DNA from: Sabethes cyaneus
Lineage: Eukaryota; Arthropoda; Insecta; Diptera; Culicidae
Length of the DNA stretch: 64,000 nucleotides
Reading direction: 5' to 3'
NCBI RefSeq assembly: GCF_943734655.1
Contig: NC_071354.1
Span: forward strand, 32,826,847 to 32,890,846
A program made the translations under genes and the position numbers. Shown here piece after piece: positions 42,996 to 52,704 of this stretch; the first letter of the stretch is position 1; each line of letters starts with the position of its first letter. The notes under the pieces are model-generated. The model was not told where the DNA came from and did no database searches. It saw only the letters and a program-made list of their open reading frames with translations.

Positions 42996-44525
42996 ATAGG
43001 GGGACCACAAAACGTTCCAGATATACCAGTGTATATATCAAGTTTAACCAGATTTTAATTCGTATTCTCGTGATTGTTACTGGACATTTTTTGGAAAATT
43101 TTCATATTTTATTGAGCAAAGCCTCTGAAATAAATACTCTCTGAAATAAATAAACTTTCAAAATTTTATGCAATTTTAGTTCCGACCTCCGACCGAGTTC
43201 CGATTTTAGTTCCGACTGTGCATCCTTTCTTAGATTTGACAGATTTTGAAAAATTTATATATTTTACGAAAAGATCTTTTTCAGTCCAAGAATATAATAT
43301 CCTCCCAATCAGATTATGAGATGCGTCTAATGGAAACACCATTAAATACAGGACCACAAGGACCACAACCATGATTAGTAAGCGAACGGCATATTGCTAC
43401 TTAATCTTGATGATAAATCTTAGCGTTCAAAATTTTCACTTAGAAGTAACATCCATCATAAATCAACTCTAACACATTCGACTAAAACGTGAGAAATTGT
43501 GAATGTAACCAGCTGCATTCGAACTGAAAACTTTAACCCCATAAAACGCATTGTTTCTCCATCGGACCGGCTTGAATCGTGCAGTGCCGACAAACCGACT
43601 TCCATTGAGAGTTCAATTTATCCCAAAATACCAAAGAAGCTATCCTATTTCCTCCCGTTGCGTTGTTAAGCACCGGGCTACCGGTTTGTGCCGTCACCGA
43701 TGCCGACGACGCCGACGACGACTCCGGTCGCCGGCACATTGTTGCGCGGTTAGACAGCTTTGGCAGAAAATAGACTCGTAACCCCTAAACATAATAACCT
43801 TTCATCATTTATGATGTATTGCCCCGGCAGCCTGTGGATCGGTTCCGAAATTCCGCAATCGCCCACATCCCTTCTGCTGAACGGGAAAACCGGAGAAAAG
43901 CGACTGAGGTTGATGCTGATGCTGGTGCTGGGCTGGTGCGCGTGCGACTGGTGGTCGCTCAGACACCGGACCACCAGCCAGAGCGCAGAGAGGGGCAGGC
44001 AGAAGTGTGCCAGAGAAAGGTGGAATCGATTTACCATGCATTATGATTGTGCCATTGTTCCGTTTCAGTATGTGAGAGCCGGCGAAAATGCTAGCAAAAA
44101 GTGAAACGAAAGTGGCTATAAATATGATCAATAAATAGCGGGCAAATTGAACATCATTAAATTTAATTGCCTATACAAATCAGAAATCATTAGAAGTGTT
44201 TAATCATTTTCCACTTATTTGTTGCCCATTTTGAGCTTTATTTTTTGAGGGGGAAAATTTTGCTTTTGCTCCGAGTATTGACGCACGTCCACTGCCCCAC
44301 TGGGAAAGGGTGTGCTCTTTTCGAACCCCATTGATTGTAGTCACGTACCGAATCCGGACTGATTGCACGGATGGGTATGAATAATATTGATTGTTCGATC
44401 CATTATTGTTGGTAAATTGAAGTGTTTATAGTGTACAATGGAAGAATTGTTTGGGACTTTAAGTTGACGTGACGAAAATCCAATACAATTAATAAGCAAT
44501 CCAGGAGGGTTGAATTCCCCAAAAC
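42996..44525. other. unique non-coding DNA; syntrophin intron side
   Basis: It contains a GC-rich part at 43540-44100 with frames on both strands, none recognised. Because the minus-strand exon at 44530 ends in a splice donor, this stretch is expected to be intronic. That is an inference. Confidence 0.45.
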
Positions 44526-44529
44526 TTAC
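44524..44529 (-). promoter_or_regulatory. 5' splice donor GTAAGT
   Basis: On the minus strand the coding frame reads ...AACGCTAG then G, followed by GTAAGTTTTGG, a near-perfect metazoan U1 site. It interrupts a codon after two bases (phase 2) and explains why the open frame stops immediately downstream (TAA within the donor). Confidence 0.7.
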
Positions 44530-44738
44530 CCTAGCGTTCCATTGAGCGTGGTGCTGTGATCCACCGGTTCGCAAGTTTCATCCAAACTGACCGAGATGTA
44601 GTCCGTTTCCAGTGTAACCGAAACGCGATACCAAGCACCGCGGACGCGTGTTTCGAGGATTCCGCTGCGGACGCCAGCCGCCACTATCGACGTCGCCGTC
44701 GCCGGGCTGGTCCGGCTGATACTGCCCGATTCCACCAT
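44530..44738 (-). CDS. syntrophin-like protein, first coding exon (N-terminal split PH domain)
   Basis: Syntrophins are cytoplasmic adaptor proteins of the dystrophin complex, with a first PH domain split by a PDZ domain, a second PH domain and a C-terminal SU region. This exon gives about 69 residues starting MVESGSISRTSPATA. It then contains GVRSGILETRVRGAWYRV followed by SVTLETDYISVSLDETCE. That aligns with the RSGLLEVLVRDRWHKV/LVNLSEDALVLSS start of the beta-type split PH domain (RSG-LLE-V-R-W-V-L-D positions kept). It ends before the PDZ domain at a GTAAGT donor, in phase 2. I chose the ATG at 44738 because it has purine -3 and G +4 (GAAATGG), but the frame is open upstream to 44852. No later exon is recognised in the window, so the next intron is very long or extends beyond position 1. 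The assignment rests on about 35 residues. Confidence 0.7.
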
Positions 44739-46500
44739 TTCAACCCAGGCACTAGCTGACGGCACCTGCACCGGCACTATCTCTAATCTTGCCGGCACAC
44801 CGGGGAATTTCCGGAAAACTTTCCTTTCACTCGCAGGATTTACCTGCCTCACGCACCTTGCTAACTATTATTATTAACTCCGCTGTGCTCCACTCGACGG
44901 ATGTAACGTAATTTCACTTATGCGGCTGCCGGCATGCAAACTTTCGATGTTACATGCTTGAAACCGGCTGCTGCTGCTGGAGTGGCGACGGAGAGAAGAA
45001 AAAAGCTGCAAGTAAAATTATGGGAAAACATAATTAGAAATGATAATGTATTCCTAGCATCAGGCAATATTAAAATTTTAATTAAAATTACACTGCGCGG
45101 CGAGTACGGTGAGTGCACTCTCAAGTGTGAGTGCAGGTTTTTTTTCTCTGAAAAATAGATGGCATGATAATGGTTTGTCAAAGCGAATTAACTTTTAAGA
45201 GCAAGCTGAATTAATAACTTAATTAGTTGAGTCACATTAAAAGTATATTAATAAAAATTACTATGATTATATACACCCACGTTTTGTTTGTTTCAAGTGT
45301 GTCTGTAAAGTTTTTCAAAACCTGCCAGGAAACGTGCGTCATCACGAATTTATTTGCAAGTATGTATGTATCACTCACAGGCGAAATCTCAAACGTTATC
45401 GTGAGCAAAGTCCTCCATAAACTCAATCCGCGTACTTCGGTAAAATTATGCGTGGGTGATTGACACGTGTAGGAAAATAAAATCGCGAAAACAACCGTAA
45501 GTAATTCGAAACACTCGCAGACTTGTTTGGCCATCCTCCCGCATGCAGATTAGCATAACATACAAACTCTGCGAAGCGAACCGAGGAAAGCAGTCAATGG
45601 AAGGAACTTTGAGGAAGAAACTTGGTTGCCGAAGAGTGCCATCTACATATTATTTTATTTACCAAGCGGCGCAAATCAGGACCGTCACTCAATCTTTTCA
45701 CACTTACAAAAGGAAGAACGACGCGACGCAGCTTGAAAAGCTGCATGAAATCGAATGTGATGTGAATGGAATCTGGTACTCCGAAAGATAGTCTCGAAAA
45801 TTTGTTGAAGTCTGGATTACCAACCCCTAACCATTTCACCACTTTAGCCCTAACTGTATGAGTCTGGGTAGATCAGCGTCGTTCACAAATTAGATATGAC
45901 ACTTTCGAGATTAATGGTTGGTATTTTTTGAAATACCGCTTAAAATGTTCAAAAAATAAATACATAGAGGATTAGCTATTTTGGAATCAACCAAAATTGT
46001 AAATTTGGAAGCAAAGAATCTTTTTCATGTGAGGAAGATTGAACTGCGCCTGTCAGCTGCTTGCCTGCCATGCCACTGTCAGATGGGCCCGTCGGTGATT
46101 TGGGATGACATAGCCGTCCACATATTTATCGCGTAACCTAATGAGCTGACTGACTGGATTATTGATGAGCTTTCACGGTTATATAAAGGCTATACGCTTA
46201 GGAAGAGGTGCTACGTTGAAGATTGTTATCAATCATGCTTTCATGCTGAGATAATGAAAAATATTTGAAAATGTCTTTCGTGATTTGTGATTGTAATTTG
46301 GATAATGAAACATGGTAGATTAGCTGCTAGCTTGATCCCGATTTTCAATTTCTTTATTTTAGGAACAAGTAGATTAATCTTGATACCGCTTCATTTTCGA
46401 TTAAGATTTCGTAAGTTAACTAAAACGCCTCTGATACTAATCGTAAGAAATCAGCTCATCAAAATGGCAGAACCAAACGGTTTGTAAGAAATTGTAAGAA
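44739..46500. other. 5' UTR/upstream region of the syntrophin-like gene and unique DNA
   Basis: The minus-strand 5' leader probably covers at least 44739-44870. A transcription start is not identifiable. Short frames at 45232-45534 (minus) and 45543-45791 (plus) lack domains. Nothing else is recognised before the Penelope cluster. Confidence 0.4.
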
Positions 46501-46505
46501 ATTCC

Positions 46506-46521
46506 GATATATCTTGATAAT
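46506..46521. repeat. 16-bp direct repeat (target duplication), left
   Basis: GATATATCTTGATAAT occurs here and again at 46943-46958, directly bordering the palindrome. Confidence 0.75.
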
Positions 46522-46942
46522 TCTTTGATTTTAAGTCACCGCAAAATCACTATCTTCAGGTTTAGTTGAAAAATTTTCGGTGAAATAATGAAACTGATGA
46601 ATATATCGCGTCACGTTTCAGCCTACTATTCTTCAGCTATCGTCTGACGCATTCTTCTAGTATTTACGCCACATTCATATCAGTTATTCAGCCTTCATCA
46701 GTGGGCTGGTTTTCCTTCCGTCCAACTTGCTTGTTGTTGTTACTCTGCCAGTTGTTGTTACAACAAGCCAGTTGGACGGAAGGAAAACCAGCCCACTGAT
46801 GAAGGCTGAATAACTGATATGAATGTGGCGTAAATACTAGAAGAATGCGTCAGACGATAGCTGAAGAATAGTAGGCTGAAACGTTACGCGATATATTCAT
46901 CAGTTTCATTATTTCACCGAAAATTTTTCAACTAAACCTGAA
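46522..46942. mobile_element. palindromic pair of Penelope terminal segments (intron-less)
   Basis: The arms, about 190 bp each (46550-46740 and 46750-46942), are near-perfect inverted copies around a short centre near 46745. In the right arm the order is CCAGTTGGACGGAAGGAAAA, CTGATGAAGGCTGAATAACT, GAAGAAT directly joined to GCGTCAGACG, CTGAAGAATAGTAGGCTGAA and CACCGAAAATTTTTCAAC, then AAACCTGAA. The same order occurs at the 3' end of the Penelope-like element (48480-48733 and 49780-49828), but there a 114-nt insert lies between GAAGAAT and GCGTCAG. Direct repeats of 16 bp (46506 and 46943) show that the palindrome inserted as a unit. It is non-coding. Confidence 0.85.
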
Positions 46943-46958
46943 GATATATCTTGATAAT
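46943..46958. repeat. 16-bp direct repeat (target duplication), right
   Basis: GATATATCTTGATAAT, identical to 46506-46521. Confidence 0.75.
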
Positions 46959-47434
46959 GTTCCAAACCTGTTCAGATTTCATTCTACAGTGACTAGACGC
47001 GATCCACAAAAATAGAAAAAAGGTCATCATATAACATCACATTTTTTGTGTAGTAAATACCGATCCCGATATATTTAACAACAATTTTACAAGCATTTGG
47101 CAACATTAATCCAACAATCACACATCAGCAATCGACCGGCAGCGTAAGGAGAAATAAGCCATTATTGATTCTGTAAATTTCAAAATAGTTTTTTTTTGGT
47201 TTGAAACAATCATAAAATGAATACTCTATGTTCAGATTGGCAAGAAACGTGCAGTGATTACAAAGTTAATGATTGCACATTTCCCCTTAAGTTATTAACA
47301 GCCACAACGAGTGCTTGAAAAAATTGACAGCCCTGCATGATGGCAAATATAAAACGCATTCGACGCATACAGTTTTACCCCCGGTAGTATTCTTTTATCT
47401 AACAGTCCATAGACATAACTACTGAACTGCTGAC
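46959..47434. other. unique spacer between the two Penelope insertions
   Basis: AT-rich sequence, no feature recognised. It ends at the 13-bp direct repeat AGTGTTTGTCTTT (47435-47447). Confidence 0.4.
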
Positions 47435-47448
47435 AGTGTTTGTCTTTG

Positions 47449-48459
47449 TACTGGATTCCGCCTTCTTTGCGATCAACGTTCTCTCAATGCTTCGGTTTGC
47501 CGATGGGATCGCCTCTCTCGCCGGTGATTGCGAACGTAATGATGGAGAAGTAAGAGCAGCATTGCGTAACCGAACTGGAGAGTAAAAATATCTCACTGAG
47601 TATGTACCGCAGATACGTCGATGACTGTTTCTGTGTAGCATCCAATGAACATGTGAACGAAATTTTAAACATATTCAACAGATTCCACAACAGATTGCAA
47701 TTCACAATAGAGATTGAACAAAGTTGAAGCCTCAAATTTCTCGACATGCTGCTGAAAAGAAATAATGAACGAATAGAGAAAACGTGGGCACCGGAACAGG
47801 AAGATGGAAGGTACCTCGATTTTGCTTCCCAAAGCCCGTATGCACACAAATGTAACATGGCTATAGCAATATTCGACAGAGCTTTAAAGCTATCCGATTG
47901 CCAAAATCGCCCTGCTGCGATTAAAATGACAAAAAACATCTTGCGCATCAACCATTACCCCACATGGTTTGTCCGTAAAATATTAGCAGATCGAGTACAC
48001 AAACTCTATAACTCTCTGCAAGCGACTAAACAAACCACTAGTGAGGTAAGATACGTCTTCACCCTGTACATCCCTGGACTAAGTGAAAAATTAAAGAAGA
48101 TCTTGCACAAACACAATACGGAATTAACGTTTCGGAATCGGTTGTTTAGTAAACTTAAAGATTCTGTTCCACCAGGAAAGCAGATAAATGTTGTATACTC
48201 GATACCATGTGGAACGGACGATGGAAAAGTCTACATCGGACAAACGGGAAGGAAACTAGAAACCAGGGTAGCAGAACACAAAAATGATGCTAAAAAGGGC
48301 GAGGCGAAACTCGCCAAAACTCGGCTTTTAGAACGGATAGAGAACCAGGAGACCAGAACAACAGCGGAAATGTTCCACATCAAAATCCTAGGTGATAGCA
48401 AAACCGTAAATCTACAGAGAGAATGTGCGGTACATTCAATGCTGCATACAACGGTCTAA
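47449..48459 (+). pseudogene. Penelope-type polyprotein remnant: RT plus GIY-YIG endonuclease
   Basis: One continuous frame carries two stops (TAA 47551-47553, TGA 47725-47727). The RT C-terminal half reads TFSQCFGLPMGSPLSPVIAN, and the catalytic RRYVDDCFCVAS block (YVDD, about 47608-47643) is intact. FKFLD-like LKFLDMLLKR ends the palm. After a linker (residues about 110-240) comes the Penelope-type GIY-YIG nuclease: NVVYSIPCG at about 48190, KVYIGQTGRKLETRVAEHKN (YIG core with Arg and His) and ending near LQRECAVHSML with the glutamate region. The pre-YIG Cys pair typical of Penelope (CxxC) is CGTD here, so one Cys is missing. The last 237 codons (47746-48459) are uninterrupted. RT followed by a GIY-YIG domain is diagnostic for EN-positive Penelope elements. 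Confidence 0.88.
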
Positions 48460-48570
48460 TCCTGAAGCTTCGTCAGAGTAATAACAACAAGCCAGTTGGA
48501 CGGAACGAAAACCAGCCCACTGGTGAAAGCTGAATAATTGATATGAATGTGGCGTAGATACTAGAAGAAT

Positions 48571-48684
48571 GTAAGAATGTTTTGTAATGCGTGTTTTTGT
48601 ACCGTCTAAAAAAAATGTAATTCGCGAATTTGATTGTTGACAAATACCTAAATAGCACAATTTAATGGCAATAAATATTTACAG
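48571..48684 (+). other. putative intron in the Penelope terminal segment (114 nt)
   Basis: It begins GTAAGAATG and ends AAATATTTACAG, the canonical donor and acceptor. Removing 48571-48684 joins CTAGAAGAAT to GCGTCAGACG, precisely the sequence found uninterrupted in both arms of the palindrome (near 46654 and 46843). It is AT-rich, as expected for an insect intron. Retention of introns is established for Penelope-like elements. An alternative is a small insertion in this copy, but no target duplication is visible at its edges. Confidence 0.7.
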
Positions 48685-48733
48685 GCGTCAGACGATAGCT
48701 GAAGAGTAGTAGGCTGAAGCGTTACGCTATATA

Positions 48734-49777
48734 CCATAGTGCATCAATATGCGGACACTTAAGCATGTCATATTTTTAATATACTCCGTAAACAATAATT
48801 ACGCAACATTCTAGTAATTACTTTGTGCTATAATCAAATATAAAGTTTAAATTTGCAATAACACATCAATTTTACAATAAAAACTCAATAAAATATATTA
48901 AAATAAGAAAAATAAACAGGCTTGTCGTGTTTATAAATCCGGACACCTCAAAGCTCAGTGAATCACTTTTGAATCGTTTACCGGACAGGTAAAACTTTTT
49001 GATATTTTGTCTAAGAAATGTTTGCCTATAAGTAAACAACTTATCACTTGTTACATGTAGTATTAAATAATCATCTCTCTGCACATTTTTTTACTTTTAA
49101 TTGCACTTTTGTGTTATTAACGGTACGATTCTAGTCAAGTGCGACACTGACTCACTTACCTAACCAGAGAATGAAAGTGATCAAGTAATTCTACATTAAA
49201 TGCCTTAAAGTATTTTGGATTGCCAAATATTTTACCGGTTCCATGGATCGAGGCTCCTTCTTGTACCAAACTTCTGCCTGGTTCAACGCGTCCTTTCGCA
49301 TTTTCTAGGAAAAACATTAGGCAGCCACCATCAATAGTCAAACATGTCCGGATCTAAAAACATGGTTTTGAATCCGGACAGCGTAATTATTTACAAAAAT
49401 ACACCTTATTTCAACACATTAATGAATGACACCGTCTCATTTGATTAAAATTTGCCTTCTTTGTCGATGCTAAGTTAAAAAAATGGTTTCTTTGAATAAT
49501 AAATTCCCAAAACCTTAAATCGCGAAAGCACTACTTTTTAGTAATCTAAAAAACTCGCAGAAAAAAAACACTGTTTGACACCAACGTTACGTTTGGATTT
49601 ATTTAAGTTATTTCGCGTAGCCTACTTAACCATCGATTATGTTTAAACGATCTTAGATATATTTGCAAAGTAAACCACATAGCTACAACTCATAAATTGC
49701 ATTTATTATTACTTAATAAGGATAAATTAGTGAAGGTGTCCGGATATTGGTACCGTCCGGATTTTGATACAGCATGG
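48734..49777. mobile_element. TA-flanked DNA element nested in the Penelope copy (1044 bp)
   Basis: The left end CCATAGTGCATCAATATGCG followed by GACAC and the right end GTCCGGATTTTGATACAGCATGG are imperfect inverted repeats of about 24 bp. TA borders both ends (48732-48733 and 49778-49779), and the intact sequence GATATATTCATCAG in the palindrome provides the empty site. Extra subterminal copies of TCCGGACA or TGTCCGGAT occur near 48940, 49347, 49374 and 49738. Minus frames of 70 and 61 codons show no transposase motif, so it is probably non-autonomous and related to Tc1/mariner by its TA duplication. Confidence 0.8.
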
Positions 49778-49841
49778 TATTCATCAGTTTCATTATTTCA
49801 CCGAAAATTTTCAACTAAACCTGAAGATAGTGTTTGTCTTT

Positions 49842-50729
49842 CTCAGTTTTCAACCCTTCAAAACAATTCATTCACGAATGGCAGTGCTGGATGATTGCTC
49901 AACTAACCTGTCAATCAATTGTCTTACTCTTGACTGATATTTTAGATCTCAAAGTTTAGTTTTTTAAACTGCCTACTTTTTAAAATTAACCAAAACCTGG
50001 CCGAAGGAACTTAATTAAAACTTCAAAGCAATGTTTACGTTTATTGTAATTTCGTTTGCCGTTGCCAGCAGTTCAGAATGAATAAATGATTTAATTCACT
50101 ATTGTCGAGAACGAATCAATAGGCTACAATAGACCACAATAATGATCACAGTGGCGCTAACCTACCGGCAAAGAAGCTTGAAACTTTTAAGAAGGCTACT
50201 TTGAAGAGAGATAAATACAGCATCCCCCGCTTGTTTCGTTTTATCGAACATTAGTTATCGGCCCGAAAACTACAAATAAAGGCTCAGAAAAGATATGTTC
50301 ACTATTCGTTTATTAAAATTTATGTCATAAATGTGGTGAACATTAGCAGCTGACCATGCAACTGTACCCAGTTACTGGAGTGACACACTACCAAATAAAA
50401 CACGAAATTCTTATAGGTCTCCCTCTTTGTTTTACTATGTTTCCCTCACGTTCTCCTCTTTCTTCTTTTCTCTTTCTCTCTGCCTATTACTTTGGTCATT
50501 CTTCAATCTGAAATTGTGTTCATTTTGAAGAAAATTAATGTGAAATTAATACAATTTAGGTTTGCAGTTTTGGGTACTGTTTCTGAAAGTAGTTTGACCT
50601 GTTTCTGCAGCACTTTGTCTGTCTCTTATCGGTACTATAGATTTTAACGCTTGTATTAAATCCAACACAATTTCATCGATTTTGCACTTTTGTTGAATTT
50701 TGCACTGTCAGTCAATGCTTTTATCACAC
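49842..50729. other. unique non-coding DNA
   Basis: It contains a pyrimidine-rich stretch at 50420-50500. No gene or repeat was assigned. Confidence 0.35.
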
Positions 50730-50731
50730 TA

Positions 50732-51583
50732 ACGGGTGACAAGTAAAATTTTGGAATTTTGTTGAGGCCCCTATACTCAACAACAAACGAGCTCTGAGAG
50801 AAAGGAGAAGTAGTATGTGTTAGCTTTCTCTCTCTCCTCCTTTTGTCAATATTTTTTGTTTTGTTTATGCTTGCCTTTTTTGCTTAAAATGACGTCGAAA
50901 CAAGAAACATTTCGGGAGCGCGCTGTTCACTTCTACGAATTGTCACAGAAATCTCGGCAAAAAGTTTACGGTACAACTTTTAAAAAGCGAATATGTTGCT
51001 GCTTTGACTATTTACCATATCCTAAGATACCCAACAACTATTCGCAAGCAAGGTAGTGGAAGACCATGGCTATCAATAAAGTTGTGCCAGACGAATGTTT
51101 GAAGAAAATTTTGATCCCGTTTCTACAAAAACATCATGCAGATGGACAATACGTGTTTTGGCCGGATAGAGCAACATCGCATTACGCCAAAAAAAACACA
51201 ATCGTTCCCGAATACCCATTTTTACCAAAAAAACCATGACCCGAAAAATCTGTCTCAGTGCGCCCGATCGAAGATTTCTTCGGTATTTTGAGTTTCTTGG
51301 TGTACAAAAATTACTGGAGAGATGCGAATTGCAAATAGTTGATTGTTAGAATCAAGATATGCATTCGTAAAGTTGACTTGACGGCCGTACAACGCTCCTG
51401 TTCGGACACCAAACGGATGCTTCGCCGAACAGCCGATTACGGACCGTTTTCAAATGTACACTAATTTTTTTTTCAACAATGGATAATGTATCTTTAATTT
51501 CGGTAAATCAGATCTTCTTAATGTATTTTTGTCTTTTTTTAACAGCTTGGGAAAAAAATTCTAAAATTTTGGTTGTCACCCGT
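50732..51583 (+). mobile_element. Tc1/mariner-superfamily element, internally deleted (852 bp)
   Basis: The terminal inverted repeats ACGGGTGACAA (50732) and TTGTCACCCGT (ends 51583) continue imperfectly into AAAATTTTGGAATTTT versus AAATTCTAAAATTTTGG. TA borders both ends (50730-50731 and 51584-51585). Between them lie two broken parts of a transposase gene. It sits just beyond the 3' coding part of a BEL/Pao element, so it probably inserted into or beside that element. Confidence 0.85.
50889..51420 (+). pseudogene. ITm-type transposase remnant
   Basis: The N-terminal part MTSKQETFRERAVHFYELSQ continues to a GSGRP-like AGSGRPW block, the usual end of the helix-turn-helix region. Frames break here (TAG near 51054). 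Then ECLKKILIPFLQKHHADGQ, YVFWPDRATSHYAKK (second catalytic Asp) and, after another stop, SVRPIEDFFGILSFLVYKN (final acidic residue) occur. The part that should carry the first catalytic Asp is missing. The WPDxATSHYAK...RPIEDFFG style and a second spacer of about 34-37 residues resemble mosquito ITm (DD37E-like) transposases, but the exact spacing cannot be measured through the stop. Confidence 0.75.
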
Positions 51584-51589
51584 TATTTA

Positions 51590-52690
51590 TCTTTTCCCCC
51601 TGATCCGTTTTGACTTCCCGACTGTTCCTGACGTTCCACAACCTCAATGTTACTTCGCTGACAGCTAACGCTGAGCTGCTGTTAAAAGCGTTACTGCACC
51701 AAGCGGTCCCATCGTGACATACTTCCACCTGTAAACCTTGGTGAGAGTCCAATTCTCCTGGCACAACGTAACTCGAGTTTTTCTTTTACATCGACGTCCA
51801 ATACAGCGATCTGCTGGCATATGCAGAATACCAGAAGATATTCGATCCGTCCCCGTCCTTCCCATGCTGGAACCATTTCCATCTCCGCGTGATTATGGGT
51901 AGATATTCCTTGAGCTATCTGCTCCAGAAATCGTCCATGATGTACCTGGCTTACTTCCAGCTACTCCGAACTGTCGAGCTGTTCGTTCGGTAGGGACTTC
52001 GTCCCAGAAGAATTACCCAACAAGAAGTGGTTGGATGTTCATGTTCAGAAGCATAGTCTCTATTGTGTCATCATCCAATTTGTGTGGACCATTCAGTATG
52101 GCTCCAATCGCCACCTTTAACGATCGGACGAGACTCTCCCACGCGTCTCCCATGTGCGCCGCCGCTGGTGGGCAAAATTTGACGAGATTTGGATAGCCGA
52201 GTGTTCGATGAAAATGTTGGTGGTGCATAACGACGTTTACGGATCTTTACCGTTTGGTATCATAAACTTTTTTACCGAACGCTCGACTGTCCAAATCTCG
52301 GCAAAATTTTGCCGACTATGATGCTGATGGTGTCTGCAGACGTGTACTTTTCAGAGAGTGCCATTTCATCCTTCAAATCGTTACCGGTACCTTGGAAATA
52401 GGTAGTGTTGTCCGTTCAGAAATCCCTTGGCTTGCCTCTGTGTGCCGATTTTCGTGCGGCTCTTGAGTTATTTCAGGGATGGTGATTTCGTCTGCGAAAC
52501 AGTTCCAAATTGTCCTTGGGTCCACACCGGTGGAAGTTTTCGATACCATTTTTTGTATTTCTTTTCGCTTTAATCGCTATTGAGACAGCACTAAGAGCAT
52601 ATTTTTTATTGCGTGCTTGCGTTTATGGCTGGTAAACGGCTGAATAATGCGTACCGTAGGTGCCTTGTGCACGTGTAGGCATAAAATAGA
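51590..52690 (-). pseudogene. BEL/Pao retrotransposon, integrase and C-terminal remnant
   Basis: On the minus strand, 52228-52013 reads LGYPNLVKFCPPAAAHMGDA followed by WESLVRSLKVAIGAILNGP and KLDDDTIETML. This is the typical C-terminal integrase segment of BEL/Pao elements (FNPPAAPHMGGAWERLVRS style). Toward 51790, GRGRIEYLLVFCICQQIAVLDV matches the last residues of BEL pol before the 3' LTR. Upstream to 52690 the frame is broken and the DDE core is not recognisable. With 55715-57250 it forms one element split by the RTE insertion. An LTR could not be identified. Confidence 0.75.
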
Positions 52691-52704
52691 CCCTACAGTG
52701 GTTC

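Larger units (their letters stand above)
47448..49828 (+). mobile_element. Penelope-like element, 5'-truncated, with nested DNA element
   Basis: It is bordered by the 13-bp direct repeat AGTGTTTGTCTTT (47435-47447 and 49829-49841). It starts inside the reverse transcriptase, continues through a GIY-YIG endonuclease (ending at 48459) and a 3' terminal segment (from about 48480) that is also present in the palindrome at 46522-46942, and ends with AAACCTGAAGAT. The terminal segment is interrupted twice: by a 114-nt GT...AG insert (48571-48684) and by a TA-flanked DNA element (48734-49777). 5' truncation and a target duplication fit target-primed reverse transcription, as known for this class. 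The copy is defective because it has two in-frame stops and lacks the N-terminal RT. Confidence 0.88.

Noticed and set aside
44556..44759. 67-codon plus frame opposite the syntrophin exon
   Set aside because: It is a shadow of the minus-strand coding exon, which has family similarity and a splice donor.
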